Origin: an uncultured Oscillospiraceae bacterium
GTDB lineage: Bacteria > Bacillota > Clostridia > Oscillospirales > Acutalibacteraceae
Length of the DNA stretch: 64,000 nt
Assembly (NCBI GenBank): GCA_900546265.1
Contig: URCA01000001.1
Span: 149,346-213,345 of the forward strand
Reading direction: 5' to 3'
Shown here in pieces: positions 7,244 through 16,944 of this stretch; position 1 is the first letter of the stretch, and the number at the start of each line of letters is the position of its first letter. Below the pieces are notes generated by a model. That model was not told the origin of the DNA. It saw nothing but the letters and a program-made list of their open reading frames with translations, and searched no databases. A program made the translations under genes and the position numbers.

Positions 7244-8389
7244 CTAGTTATTGAACGCGTCCTTGATTTTGTCAAAGAAGGAGCGGCGCTTCTGATAGTT
7301 CTTCTCGCCGGTGGCCTCCTCAAAGCTGCGCAGCAGCTTTTTCTGCTCGCTGGAGAGGTTCTTCGGCACCTCCACCACCACCCGGAACACCTGGTCGCCG
7401 GCGCCCCGCCCGTTGATATACGGGAAGCCCTTGCCCTTGAGCCGGAAGGTATCGCCCGGCTGGGTCCCCTCCTTGATGGTGTAAGGCACGCTGCCGTCCA
7501 GGGTGGGAACGCTCACCTCCGCGCCCAGCGCCACCTGGGCGAAGGTCAGAGGCAAATCGCACCAGATGTCGTACCCATCCCGTTCGAAAATCGGATGGGG
7601 CCGCACCGACACCTGAATCTGCAAATCCCCCGCCGGGCCGCCGTTGATGCCGGCGTTGCCCTTGCCGCGGATGGTGATGACCTGCCCGTCGTCAATGCCG
7701 CCGGGTATGTTGATGCCGATGGTCACCGGCTTGCGCACCTGCCCGCTTCCCGAGCAGGTGGGGCAGGGGCTTTCGACGATTTTTCCCTTGCCGTGGCAGC
7801 GGGAGCAGGTGGTTTGGGTCTGAATGACCCCGATGGGGGTGCGCTGCTGCCGCCGCTCCTGGCCGGAGCCGTTGCAGTTGGGACAGGTCTTGACCGACGA
7901 GCCCTTTTTCGCCCCGCTGCCTCCGCAGTCGCCGCAGGTGCTGGTCAGCTGCACCGACACCTGCTTTTTGCAGCCTTTGGCCGCCTCTTCAAACGAGATA
8001 ATCACCGAGGCCGCCACATCGCCGCCGCGCCGGGGGGCGTTGGGATTGGCGCGCCGGCCGCCGCCGGCCCCGCCGAAGAAGGAGGAGAAAATATCCCCCA
8101 AATCGAAATCCATCCCGTCGAATCCGGCGCCGCCGTAACCGCCCGCGCCGAAATTCGGGTCCACGCCCGCATGGCCAAACTGGTCATACCGGCTCTTTTT
8201 CTCCGGGTCGGACAGCACCTCGTAGGCCTCGTTGACCTCCTTGAAGCGTGCCTCCGCCTCCTTGTCCCCGGGATTTAGATCGGGATGGTATTTTTTGGCC
8301 GCCTGGCGGTAGGCTTTTTTGATTTCATCGTCCGAGGCACCCTTGGAAATCCCCAGCACCTCATAATAATCACGCTTGTTGTCAGCCAT
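7244..8389 (-). CDS. dnaJ: Co-chaperone DnaJ
   Basis: A 381-residue type I Hsp40 that delivers substrates to DnaK and stimulates its ATPase. The J domain covers residues 1-70 with the HPD motif (YHPDLNPG). A Gly/Phe-rich segment runs from about 75 to 125. Four CxxCxGxG zinc repeats follow at about 150-220 (CGDCGGSG, CPNCNGSG, CSRCHGKG, CPTCSGSG), then the C-terminal substrate domains. It is the last gene of the hrcA-grpE-dnaK-dnaJ operon, about 98 bp after dnaK, with a hairpin in that gap. Confidence 0.98.
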   Translation of the reverse strand: MADNKRDYYEVLGISKGASDDEIKKAYRQAAKKYHPDLNPGDKEAEARFKEVNEAYEVLSDPEKKSRYDQFGHAGVDPNFGAGGYGGAGFDGMDFDLGDIFSSFFGGAGGGRRANPNAPRRGGDVAASVIISFEEAAKGCKKQVSVQLTSTCGDCGGSGAKKGSSVKTCPNCNGSGQERRQQRTPIGVIQTQTTCSRCHGKGKIVESPCPTCSGSGQVRKPVTIGINIPGGIDDGQVITIRGKGNAGINGGPAGDLQIQVSVRPHPIFERDGYDIWCDLPLTFAQVALGAEVSVPTLDGSVPYTIKEGTQPGDTFRLKGKGFPYINGRGAGDQVFRVVVEVPKNLSSEQKKLLRSFEEATGEKNYQKRRSFFDKIKDAFNN

Positions 8390-8437
8390 TGTGGTCTATC
8401 CTCCATGCTGTCGCAGAGTCGCCGTATCACGGCAAGG

Positions 8438-8470
8438 GGGGCTGACGCAGGTATTCGCTGCATCAGCCCC
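8438..8470 (-). promoter_or_regulatory. Hairpin in the dnaK-dnaJ intergenic gap
   Basis: GGGGCTGACGCAG pairs with CTGCATCAGCCCC (one mismatch) around a 7-nt loop. It lacks a run of T residues, so it looks more like an RNA-stability or processing structure than a terminator. Confidence 0.5.
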
Positions 8471-8487
8471 TGTCGCTGTTTGTTCGA

Positions 8488-10308
<1,821 letters not shown>

Positions 10309-10380
10309 GTCTATTACCTCCATTTATCCAATCCATCGTATATATTGAGTATGCCCGGGCCTCCGGGCCGTCAAACGAAA

Positions 10381-11019
10381 TCAGTTGGCCACCTTGACCA
10401 TGGCCGGGCGCAGCACCCGGTCGCCGTATTTATAGCCCTTCTGGAACACGGCGGTGACGGTTTCGGGCTCGATGCCGTCGGCGTCCTCCCGCATGACGGC
10501 GTTGTGCACCTCCGGGTTGAACGGGGCGTTTTCCGCCTCGATTTCCTCAAGGCCCATTCCCATAAGCAACTCCCGGAACTGCCGCAGCACCATGTCCACG
10601 CCGGTTTTGTAATCGTCGCCGGCCGGGGCCTCGATGGCCCGCTCCATGTTGTCGAGCGAGGTCAGCAGCTTGCCGAGCAGCTCCGCCTTGGTGAACTCGC
10701 CCAGGCGTTCCTTCTCCTGCTCGGTGCGCCGCTTGTAGTTGGCGTACTCCGCGAGCATGCGCTGGTAGCTGTCCTTGGCCTCCGCCAGTTCCTTGGCCAG
10801 GCGCTCGTTTTCCGCCTTCAGGGCCATGGCTTCGTTTTTCTCTTTTTTGCGGGATTTCTCCGTCTTTTTGTCCGCCTTTTCGGATTTGCCGTCCTCCTCC
10901 GGGGCGGCGGGGGGTTCCTCCGCCGGCGCGGCCTCCTCGGCCGCCTCCGGGATTTCCGCCTCCGCGGTTTCGGGCACGGTCTCCTCTATCGGCGTTTCGC
11001 CGGTCTGGTTGGGTTCCAT
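10381..11019 (-). CDS. grpE: Nucleotide exchange factor GrpE
   Basis: A 212-residue protein that releases ADP from DnaK. The first 60 residues are an acidic Glu/Ala/Pro-rich tail, followed by a lysine-rich patch and a long coiled coil (about 65-125). The C-terminal beta domain contains NPEVHNAVMREDADGIEP and ends with YKYGDRVLRPAMVKV, both typical of GrpE. It lies 16 bp after hrcA and 72 bp before dnaK. Confidence 0.97.
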   Translation of the reverse strand: MEPNQTGETPIEETVPETAEAEIPEAAEEAAPAEEPPAAPEEDGKSEKADKKTEKSRKKEKNEAMALKAENERLAKELAEAKDSYQRMLAEYANYKRRTEQEKERLGEFTKAELLGKLLTSLDNMERAIEAPAGDDYKTGVDMVLRQFRELLMGMGLEEIEAENAPFNPEVHNAVMREDADGIEPETVTAVFQKGYKYGDRVLRPAMVKVAN

Positions 11020-11035
11020 GGGATAGGCTCCTCCT

Positions 11036-12082
11036 TTAATCCTTTTTAGGCGGCTCGCCGCCGAACATGTCCGACAGCAGCCGGCCCACGGCCTTGGCTA
11101 TATACTCGAGGCGGGGGATGGTGGCGGCGTAATCCATGCGCAAGGGCCCGATGAGGCCGATGGAGCCGTCTGCCCGCCCGTCCAGGCTGTACCGGGTGAC
11201 GATAATGCTAGAGCCGTTCAGCTCGGGCCGCAGGCTCTCGCTGCCCAGCACCACCCTTAGGCCGCCCCGATGGGCGGCGAGCATGCCCATCAGCTGTTCC
11301 CTCTGGGCCAGGAAACCCAGCAGCGACCGGGCCCGCTCCAGCTCGTAATCGGGATGCTGCAAGAGGTTGAGCTGCCCGGTGAGCAGCACCTCCGCCTCGG
11401 CCGATTCCTGCACCAACTCGTAAAACGCGGTCAGCGCCGCCGCGCAGGTCAGCCCGTAATCTCCCAGGGAGATCAGCAGATTCTGCACCTGCGGCACTCC
11501 GATGTCGGTCAGCTGCGCACCCAGGAAGTTTTCCGTCAGCACGTTGCACAGCATCTGCAGCGTGTCGGTTTCCACGTCGCCGTCGAACCGGCACACCCGG
11601 CTGCGCAGGACGCCGGAGCCGGTCATCAGCAGCAGCGCCGCCGAACGGGAGGACACCCGCATGATTTCAATCCGGCGGATAACCGCCCCCTGCTCGGAAG
11701 GGGTGGTGGACACCGCCGCGCAGCCGGTGCTCTCGGCCAGCGCCTGGGACGCCTCGCCGATCAGCCGCTCGGGATCGCCGGCCGAACCGGCCAGCATGTC
11801 GTCAATATCCTTTTGATCCTCATCGCTGAGGGCCTGCCGGCGCATCAGATGGTCGATATACAGCCGGAACGCCTTAGCGGTGGGAATCCGCCCCGCCGAT
11901 GTGTGCGGCTGCTCCAGGTATCCCCAGGAGGCCAGCTCAGCCATCTCGTTGCGGATGGTGGCGGAGGACACCGCGTTGCCCAGCATCTCCACCAGTGCCT
12001 TGGAGCCGACAGGCTCGCCGGTCTGGATGTACGAGTCAATAATCGCGGTCAGTATCTTTTGTTTGCGTTCGCCCAGTTCCAT
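11036..12082 (-). CDS. hrcA: Heat-inducible transcription repressor HrcA
   Basis: A 348-residue repressor that binds CIRCE and is stabilised by GroEL in known systems. The N-terminal winged helix (residues 1-75) shows the family motif GSKALVEMLGNAVSSATIRNEM, then PHTSAGRIPTAKAFRLYID. A GAF-like domain and the inserted dimerisation region follow. It is the first gene of the operon and a perfect CIRCE lies 65 bp upstream, so it is autoregulated. Confidence 0.97.
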   Translation of the reverse strand: MELGERKQKILTAIIDSYIQTGEPVGSKALVEMLGNAVSSATIRNEMAELASWGYLEQPHTSAGRIPTAKAFRLYIDHLMRRQALSDEDQKDIDDMLAGSAGDPERLIGEASQALAESTGCAAVSTTPSEQGAVIRRIEIMRVSSRSAALLLMTGSGVLRSRVCRFDGDVETDTLQMLCNVLTENFLGAQLTDIGVPQVQNLLISLGDYGLTCAAALTAFYELVQESAEAEVLLTGQLNLLQHPDYELERARSLLGFLAQREQLMGMLAAHRGGLRVVLGSESLRPELNGSSIIVTRYSLDGRADGSIGLIGPLRMDYAATIPRLEYIAKAVGRLLSDMFGGEPPKKD

Positions 12083-12147
12083 GTGCCATCGCCTCCTTAT
12101 CCGGCGTTACCGATGGAACCCATTTGGTCACTTGACTCTGCTAATGG

Positions 12148-12174
12148 TTAGCACTCTATTATCTCGAGTGCTAA
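12148..12174. promoter_or_regulatory. CIRCE operator for HrcA
   Basis: TTAGCACTC, nine bases, GAGTGCTAA: an exact match to the consensus, placed just downstream of the hrcA -10 box. Confidence 0.97.
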
Positions 12175-12182
12175 CACCATAT

Positions 12183-12211
12183 AATGTACCATTCCCCGGG
12201 CGGCCTGTCAA
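12183..12211 (-). promoter_or_regulatory. Promoter of the hrcA-grpE-dnaK-dnaJ operon
   Basis: On the minus strand a perfect TTGACA (12211-12206), 17-bp spacer and TACATT (12188-12183). CIRCE begins 8 bp beyond the -10 box and so covers the start site. Confidence 0.88.
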
Positions 12212-12380
12212 TATCCGAATTGTGAATTCTTTGTAAAAAACCGCCGGGATTTTCATCGATTTCACAGTGAAAGCCATTTTGCAGCAGACAATTGGAGGTT
12301 TTGCATGGGATTCTTTTAACATAATGTATATCGTGTACAAATTCCACGTCTTATACTGGGAAAGTTCGGCATTTTGCTTG

Positions 12381-12409
12381 TTGATTGTTGGGCGGCGTCC
12401 GTATATAAT
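12381..12409 (+). promoter_or_regulatory. Promoter of the 12475 small gene
   Basis: TTGATT at 12381-12386, 17-bp spacer, TATAAT at 12404-12409. The rest of the 12083-12474 gap holds only the divergent heat-shock promoter and CIRCE. Confidence 0.7.
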
Positions 12410-12474
12410 AATACATGTGGGAAAAGCTAAAGGATACTGTTTTTTCCGCACCTTATGAAAGGAGACGATTCCTC

Positions 12475-12720
12475 ATGGCTGGTTTTGAAATTCATGATTT
12501 TGACTTTAACAAACTGATTCAGTTCGCCTCCAAGGCGAAGGGCGACGTGTTTCTGGAAACTCCCGACGGCGACGTGCTGAACCTGAAAAGCCGTTTGACC
12601 CAGCTGCTGGCCCTCTCCAGCGCCATTGACTGGGGCAACGTGGGCACCGCCCGCGTCATCTGCAAAAATCCGGAGGATGAAACCGATTTGTTCCGCATGA
12701 ATCTCTACGGCGACAAATAA
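12475..12720 (+). CDS. Small conserved-looking protein of unknown function
   Basis: An 81-residue acidic protein. The ATG at 12475 follows AAAGGAG at a good distance, so the longer reading from 12415 is not used. It has no signal peptide, membrane segment or cysteine-metal motif except one Cys. The layout is a short helix, a beta hairpin (DVFLETPDGDVLNLK), a helix (SRLTQLLALSSAIDW) and another strand pair (TARVICKNPEDETDLFRMNLYG). This could be a small alpha/beta antitoxin-like fold, but no toxin partner is adjacent. It is monocistronic with its own promoter and terminator. I do not recognise the family. Confidence 0.75.
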   Translation: MAGFEIHDFDFNKLIQFASKAKGDVFLETPDGDVLNLKSRLTQLLALSSAIDWGNVGTARVICKNPEDETDLFRMNLYGDK

Positions 12721-12728
12721 CTACGGTG

Positions 12729-12764
12729 AAAAAGCCACCCGGCCTCTCGGCCGGGTGGCTTTTT
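12729..12764. terminator. Bidirectional terminator
   Basis: A 16-bp perfect stem (AAAAAGCCACCCGGCC and its complement) around TCTC, between the convergent genes at 12475 and 12778. Confidence 0.92.
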
Positions 12765-12777
12765 GTGTCCGGATTCA

Positions 12778-13089
12778 TTAGAGCCCGTCGTCCTCCGCGG
12801 CCGCCTCACAAGGGACGCATGGCGTCTCTTCCTCTTCCGGCGCGGCCGGCTCTTCCCCGCCGCTCTCGTCCATGACCCGCTCCTGCTCCAGAGGGGCCTC
12901 CGGATATCGGGGCGCCGTGTCCGGCTCCTGCGCGGGTTCTTCTTCGGTGGCCGGCGGAGCGGGTGGCTCCTCGACAGCCGGAGGAGCAGGCGGTGAGGGC
13001 GGCGAAATCGTGTAGCCCGCCCGCTTAGCAAAGGCCCGCATTTCCCGCAGATACCGCTCCATGTCTTCCGGGCGGATGGCTGTATTCAT
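12778..13089 (-). CDS. Proline/glutamate-rich small protein of unknown function
   Basis: A 103-residue protein with AAAGGAG 10 bp before its ATG. Residues 1-30 look folded and helical (IRPEDMERYLREMRAFAKRAGY). The remainder is low-complexity Pro, Glu and Ala, surely disordered and very acidic. No signal peptide is present. It lies just downstream of the helicase gene on the same strand, separated by about 110 bp. It may be a short helical module on a flexible tail; function unknown. Confidence 0.65.
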   Translation of the reverse strand: MNTAIRPEDMERYLREMRAFAKRAGYTISPPSPPAPPAVEEPPAPPATEEEPAQEPDTAPRYPEAPLEQERVMDESGGEEPAAPEEEETPCVPCEAAAEDDGL

Positions 13090-13203
13090 CGTGCGTCAGC
13101 TCCTTTTCAACCTGTCCGGGCCTTGGGCTTGTCGGCAAGTCCAAATCCCGCGTGGTACAGTATATGCGGAGCCATCGCAAAAAAGACAGGGTTTCGTCCC
13201 CGA

Positions 13204-14367
13204 TCAGCGGCGGGGGGACGTCTCTTTCCCCGCCGGCGCCGGCACGGGCAGCAGGCGGCGCCTATCCCCGTCCAGCTGCTTATCGATAAACTGAAAATCC
13301 AGCGCCCGTTCGTATTGGCCGGTCAGCGCCCGCTCCCGGAACTTGGCCAGGACGACAGACAGGCCGGAGGCCCCCCGTCCTGTGCGTCCCGCCCGGTGGA
13401 GATAGTCCAGCGGGCTTTCCGGCAGGGTGACGTGGAAAATCATGTCCACACCCTCCACATGCAGGCCGCGGGCCGCCAGATCCGAGGCGATCAGCAGCGG
13501 CGTTTCCCCGTCGGCGAAAGCGGTCAGCGCCCGCTGCCTTTCCAGCTTTTTCTGGGAGCCGGACAGGCTCTGAGCCTGCAGCCCCGCCCGGCGCAGCTTG
13601 TCCGCCGCCCGGCTGATTTCCTCCGGTGTGTTGATGAACACAATGGCCCGCCGGGGCCGGAGCACCCGCAGCAGATCGGTCAGCACGTCCAGCTTGTCCC
13701 GGCTGCCGGTGGCCACCCGGATATGCTCCACCGTCTCAGGAATCCGGAACCGGGGGGCGGTGCGCAGGATCACCGGCTCCTTGGCCAGCGGTGCCGCCCG
13801 CTTTTGAATCTCCCGGGACACGCTGGCCGACGCCATCACCACCTGGATGTCCCGCAGGCAGCATTTGAGCACTGCCTCCACGTCCGCCCGGTTGGCGTCG
13901 TCCAGCAGCTTGTCCACCTCGTCGAGCACCACGGTCTTGGCCAGGTGGGCGGGGATTTTTTTCTTGCGGATGAGCTCCAGCATCCGGGTGGCGGTGCCAA
14001 CCACGATCCGGGGCTTGCTTTTCAGTCGCTCCACCTGATTGGCCAAGCTCACGTCCGCGAACACCGGTACGCTCTTTACCGGCAGCCCCGCGTTTTTTGC
14101 CAGCAACTCCACCTGCCGATGCACCTGCATGGCCAGCTCCCGCGTGGGGGTCAGCACCAGCAGCCGGCCGTCGGGATCCGCCCGGGCCAGAAAGGGTAGC
14201 AGATAGGCTAGGGTTTTCCCCGTCCCGGTTTCCGACTGGATAAGTGCGTCCTTCCCCTCCAGCAGCAGGGGGATGGCCCGTTGCTGAACGGGAGTGGGGG
14301 CGGTGATCCCCTGCGCGGCCAGCCCGGCGATCAGCGGGGCGGGCAGCCCCAGTTCTTCAAAATTCAT
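13204..14367 (-). CDS. DEAD-box RNA helicase
   Basis: A 387-residue ATP-dependent RNA helicase. The start is the ATG at 14367 (MNFEELGLPAPLIAGL), with GAGGA 8 bp upstream; a longer in-frame reading begins in the low-G+C upstream region and has no site. Motifs in order: Q motif (APTPVQQRAIPLLL), I (SETGTGKT), Ia (LTPTRELAMQ), II (VLDEVDKLLDD, DEVD rather than DEAD), III (ASASV in place of SAT), V and VI (HRAGRTGRGASG). It is a minimal core with a short C-terminal extension, like CshA/CshB-type helicases of ribosome or mRNA turnover. The DEVD and SAS variants are unusual but keep the key acids. Confidence 0.92.
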   Translation of the reverse strand: MNFEELGLPAPLIAGLAAQGITAPTPVQQRAIPLLLEGKDALIQSETGTGKTLAYLLPFLARADPDGRLLVLTPTRELAMQVHRQVELLAKNAGLPVKSVPVFADVSLANQVERLKSKPRIVVGTATRMLELIRKKKIPAHLAKTVVLDEVDKLLDDANRADVEAVLKCCLRDIQVVMASASVSREIQKRAAPLAKEPVILRTAPRFRIPETVEHIRVATGSRDKLDVLTDLLRVLRPRRAIVFINTPEEISRAADKLRRAGLQAQSLSGSQKKLERQRALTAFADGETPLLIASDLAARGLHVEGVDMIFHVTLPESPLDYLHRAGRTGRGASGLSVVLAKFRERALTGQYERALDFQFIDKQLDGDRRRLLPVPAPAGKETSPRR

Positions 14368-14554
14368 GTACGTCCTCGATTCTCTGCCGCCTAGGCGGCC
14401 TGTTTTTACCAGTATACCCAATTGACCGCGATTGTACAAGAGGCATCCCCCCCGGCGCACCCTGCCCGATACGCCAAGCGGCTTGTCCCCGTTCAACCGG
14501 ACACACATTTGGTGAACATTTGCCCACATCCGCCTTTTTATTGCCAAAAAAGTC

Positions 14555-14583
14555 TTGACTTTATTTAAGTATATAGCTATATT
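14555..14583 (+). promoter_or_regulatory. Promoter of the 14628 lipoprotein gene
   Basis: TTGACT at 14555-14560, 17-bp spacer, TATATT at 14578-14583, in a distinctly A+T-rich patch. Confidence 0.75.
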
Positions 14584-14627
14584 ATTAGATAAAATAAGCA
14601 AAAATCAATTGAAAACGAGGAGATGCT

Positions 14628-15863
14628 ATGCGTAATCGAAGCTCCCTGGTCGCATTGGCACTGGTCGTTCTCTGCAGCGGTATTCTGCCCGGATGTGGCA
14701 AGCCGCCGACAGACGTTCCCTCACAGCCCGAACTGGCGTGGCAAACGGCGTCCACCGCTTCCGCCTCGTCGGGGACGACCGTGTCGGCATCGCCCCCCTT
14801 TTCTTCCACGTCCGCGGCGACTTCACCGGTGGAAACAATACGCTCGTCCGCCCCCTCCAAAACACGAACCGCCTCCGCCTCGCCCACGACTGCCAAGCTC
14901 CCGCCGGATCCCCAGAAGGTTCCCCTGGGATTTCTGGGGGTGCCTGTTTTCAGCATGGCGGAAAGCCGGAGCTGGTATTTCTTTGTCCATGCCTCCACCG
15001 TGTACCATGTCAACAAGGCCGCCCTGGATCGGGCGGTAAAGACAGAATGGGTTTCTCCCGATAATCTGGTCGTGCAGGGGGACTGGCTGTATCTCTCGGC
15101 GGACGGGGATTGCTCCAGCCGGATTTACCGCTGCCGGTTCAACGGTTCACAAATTCAGGATTTGGGCGAGAAGGCCTACAACGCGGCGTTCGCCGTGGAG
15201 GGCGACTGGATATATACCATCGCGCAGGGGGCTGTCGTCAAAAAAAGGCTGGACGGAACGGATCAGACCGTTGTCGCCCCCTTGCCGGCCAAAACCTTCC
15301 CGCTGTATACCTTCTTGGTTCGTGAGGGCTGTGCGTACTTTACCGCCCGCAATGAAGACAAAACCATCTGCCAGCTTTTCCGGGTGGATTTGCGTACCGG
15401 TCGGATCGCCGCCATTCGAACTTGGAACGTCTCGGCAGACATCTCCTGTCCGGAGCGGCTGGTGGAGGACGAGGGCTGGCTGTACTATCAGGAGCCGGGC
15501 CGACACGACACGAACAGCCGCCAAGTGATGCGCCTGCGTCTCGACGGAACCGACGAGAGCGGGGTCTGCTATGGCTGGCCCCAGCCGCATAAGGGGCGCG
15601 GGTACTGCCTGCGACCGGAAGGCGGCTTGGCCGTCTTTGATCTCGACAATCCGCAGAATGTTAAACCGCTGGTAACCGCAAGCGCCATTCCCGATGGGAT
15701 CGTTTCCGGCGGAGCGGGGTATCTGAGCTGGTCATATGCCGGCATTTTTGACGATTGGATTTACTACCAGGTCACCTCTTTGAAAGCCAGCCGTCCGCTT
15801 ATCAACGGACGCATCCGCCCCGACGGTACCGGAAACGAGATTCTCTGCATCTTTCCCGCCTAG
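14628..15863 (+). CDS. Surface lipoprotein with DUF5050-like beta-propeller
   Basis: A 411-residue protein with a lipoprotein signal (residues 1-23, lipobox LPGC with Cys23) and so predicted to be anchored on the outer face of the membrane. A Ser/Thr/Pro-rich linker spans about 25-90. The rest contains recurring strands of the type DWLYLSADGD, DWIYTIAQG, GWLYYQEPG and DDWIYYQ, each followed by a polar RxxLDGT-like turn. This is the pattern of DUF5050 propellers found in many Clostridia. Ligand and role are unknown. RBS GAGGAG precedes the ATG. The stop is 6 bp from the stop of the convergent deacetylase. Confidence 0.82.
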   Translation: MRNRSSLVALALVVLCSGILPGCGKPPTDVPSQPELAWQTASTASASSGTTVSASPPFSSTSAATSPVETIRSSAPSKTRTASASPTTAKLPPDPQKVPLGFLGVPVFSMAESRSWYFFVHASTVYHVNKAALDRAVKTEWVSPDNLVVQGDWLYLSADGDCSSRIYRCRFNGSQIQDLGEKAYNAAFAVEGDWIYTIAQGAVVKKRLDGTDQTVVAPLPAKTFPLYTFLVREGCAYFTARNEDKTICQLFRVDLRTGRIAAIRTWNVSADISCPERLVEDEGWLYYQEPGRHDTNSRQVMRLRLDGTDESGVCYGWPQPHKGRGYCLRPEGGLAVFDLDNPQNVKPLVTASAIPDGIVSGGAGYLSWSYAGIFDDWIYYQVTSLKASRPLINGRIRPDGTGNEILCIFPA

Positions 15864-15868
15864 GCGGA

Positions 15869-16660
15869 TCAGGCCGGCGGCATGGCTATCTGCCGGCCCT
15901 CATGATTTAACGTATAATCCTTATAATAGATCATTTCAGACACCGGCAGGAACGTATATCCCTCCGCCGTCAGCTTTTCGAGGATTTGCGGCAGGGCGGC
16001 AGGGGTGTTTTTGGCCGCGTTGTGGAACAGGACGATGGAGCCGGAATTCACCTGCTTGGTCACCCGGCTGACGATGTCCGCCACCGGCGGATCCTTCCAG
16101 TCCAGAGAATCGACGTCCCACTGGATCACGTGCATGCCCAGGGTGTCCGCCGTCTCGAGCAGGGCGTTGCTGTAGTCGCCGTAGGGCGCGCGGTGGAGGG
16201 TGGGCCGCACCCCGGTGATGGCCTGAATCTTGTCGTTGCAGCGGTTGATTTCCTCCAGCATCCTCTCCCGGGACAGCTTGGGCATGTTGGGATGGCTGTC
16301 GGAATGATTCATGATTTCATGCCCCGCGTCGAACAGGGCCTTGACCGAATCTCCGCAGCGATCCACCCACTCTCCCACCACGAAGAAGGTGGCGCGCACC
16401 TTGTATTTTCCCAGAATCTCAATAAGCTGCTGGGTGTCCTCGTCCCCCCAGGCCGCGTCGAATGTCAGGCTGACCACCTTGCCCGGCCGATCGGTGCAGT
16501 AAATGGGCAGCCGGCGCTGAGCGGCCGCCGTGGCGTTGGCATAGGCGTAGGGGAGCGCCGCCGCCGCTATGACGATCAGCACCGCCGCCAGAAACAGGGC
16601 CAGGAGAACAAAAGCCGCGTGGCGCTTGGTCCATACGGCATATGGCTTTTTTCGGGTCAT
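15869..16660 (-). CDS. Polysaccharide deacetylase, PdaB-like (CE4)
   Basis: A 263-residue membrane-anchored deacetylase. The ATG at 16660 is chosen because GGAAGG lies 9 bp upstream; a GTG 9 bp earlier overlaps that site. One transmembrane helix is at about 15-40. The NodB domain shows TFDAAWGDED (Asp68 as catalytic base), the metal motif HSDSH (119-123) and RAPYG. The TFDxxWGD form is that of PdaB, a peptidoglycan deacetylase needed for spore maintenance in Bacillus. A sporulation role here is inference. Confidence 0.88.
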   Translation of the reverse strand: MTRKKPYAVWTKRHAAFVLLALFLAAVLIVIAAAALPYAYANATAAAQRRLPIYCTDRPGKVVSLTFDAAWGDEDTQQLIEILGKYKVRATFFVVGEWVDRCGDSVKALFDAGHEIMNHSDSHPNMPKLSRERMLEEINRCNDKIQAITGVRPTLHRAPYGDYSNALLETADTLGMHVIQWDVDSLDWKDPPVADIVSRVTKQVNSGSIVLFHNAAKNTPAALPQILEKLTAEGYTFLPVSEMIYYKDYTLNHEGRQIAMPPA

Positions 16661-16819
16661 GAACCTCACCCTTCCGGATTTTCACGGCCCACTCAGGGCC
16701 TATCCCATCTATATGCCGAAAGGCTTGGCCGTTATCCATCCGGGAACGCCTCCGTCACAAAAAACATGTCGGAAGGCAACCGACGCGGCTTCCCGTCTGA
16801 AAACCCGAACCACACCTCA

Positions 16820-16848
16820 CAGGCCGCTGTTAGCAGCGGCCTGTTTTT
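16820..16848 (+). terminator. Orphan terminator hairpin in a divergent intergenic region
   Basis: CAGGCCGCTG/CAGCGGCCTG around TTAG, followed by TTTTT on the plus strand. No rightward gene precedes it, so it may end a small RNA or an antisense transcript from the 16670-16820 region. Confidence 0.6.
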
Positions 16849-16894
16849 ACATGAAATAGGTGACTTTTGTGCAAGTTCCCGGCAGGATCCTCCC

Positions 16895-16922
16895 TTTACA
16901 AACCCCGGCGAACCGCTATAAT
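16895..16922 (+). promoter_or_regulatory. Promoter of the rhamnoside operon
   Basis: TTTACA at 16895-16900, 16-bp spacer, TATAAT at 16917-16922; the AraC gene starts 22 bp further on, so the leader is very short. Confidence 0.7.
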
Positions 16923-16944
16923 GAAGGAGAAAGGGGGAGGGACC

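Noticed and set aside
6279..7254. Several frames of 60-175 codons in the 1-kb element
   Set aside because: Low-complexity Pro/Arg/Ser translations across hairpins, overlapping one another in several frames, with no ribosome site.
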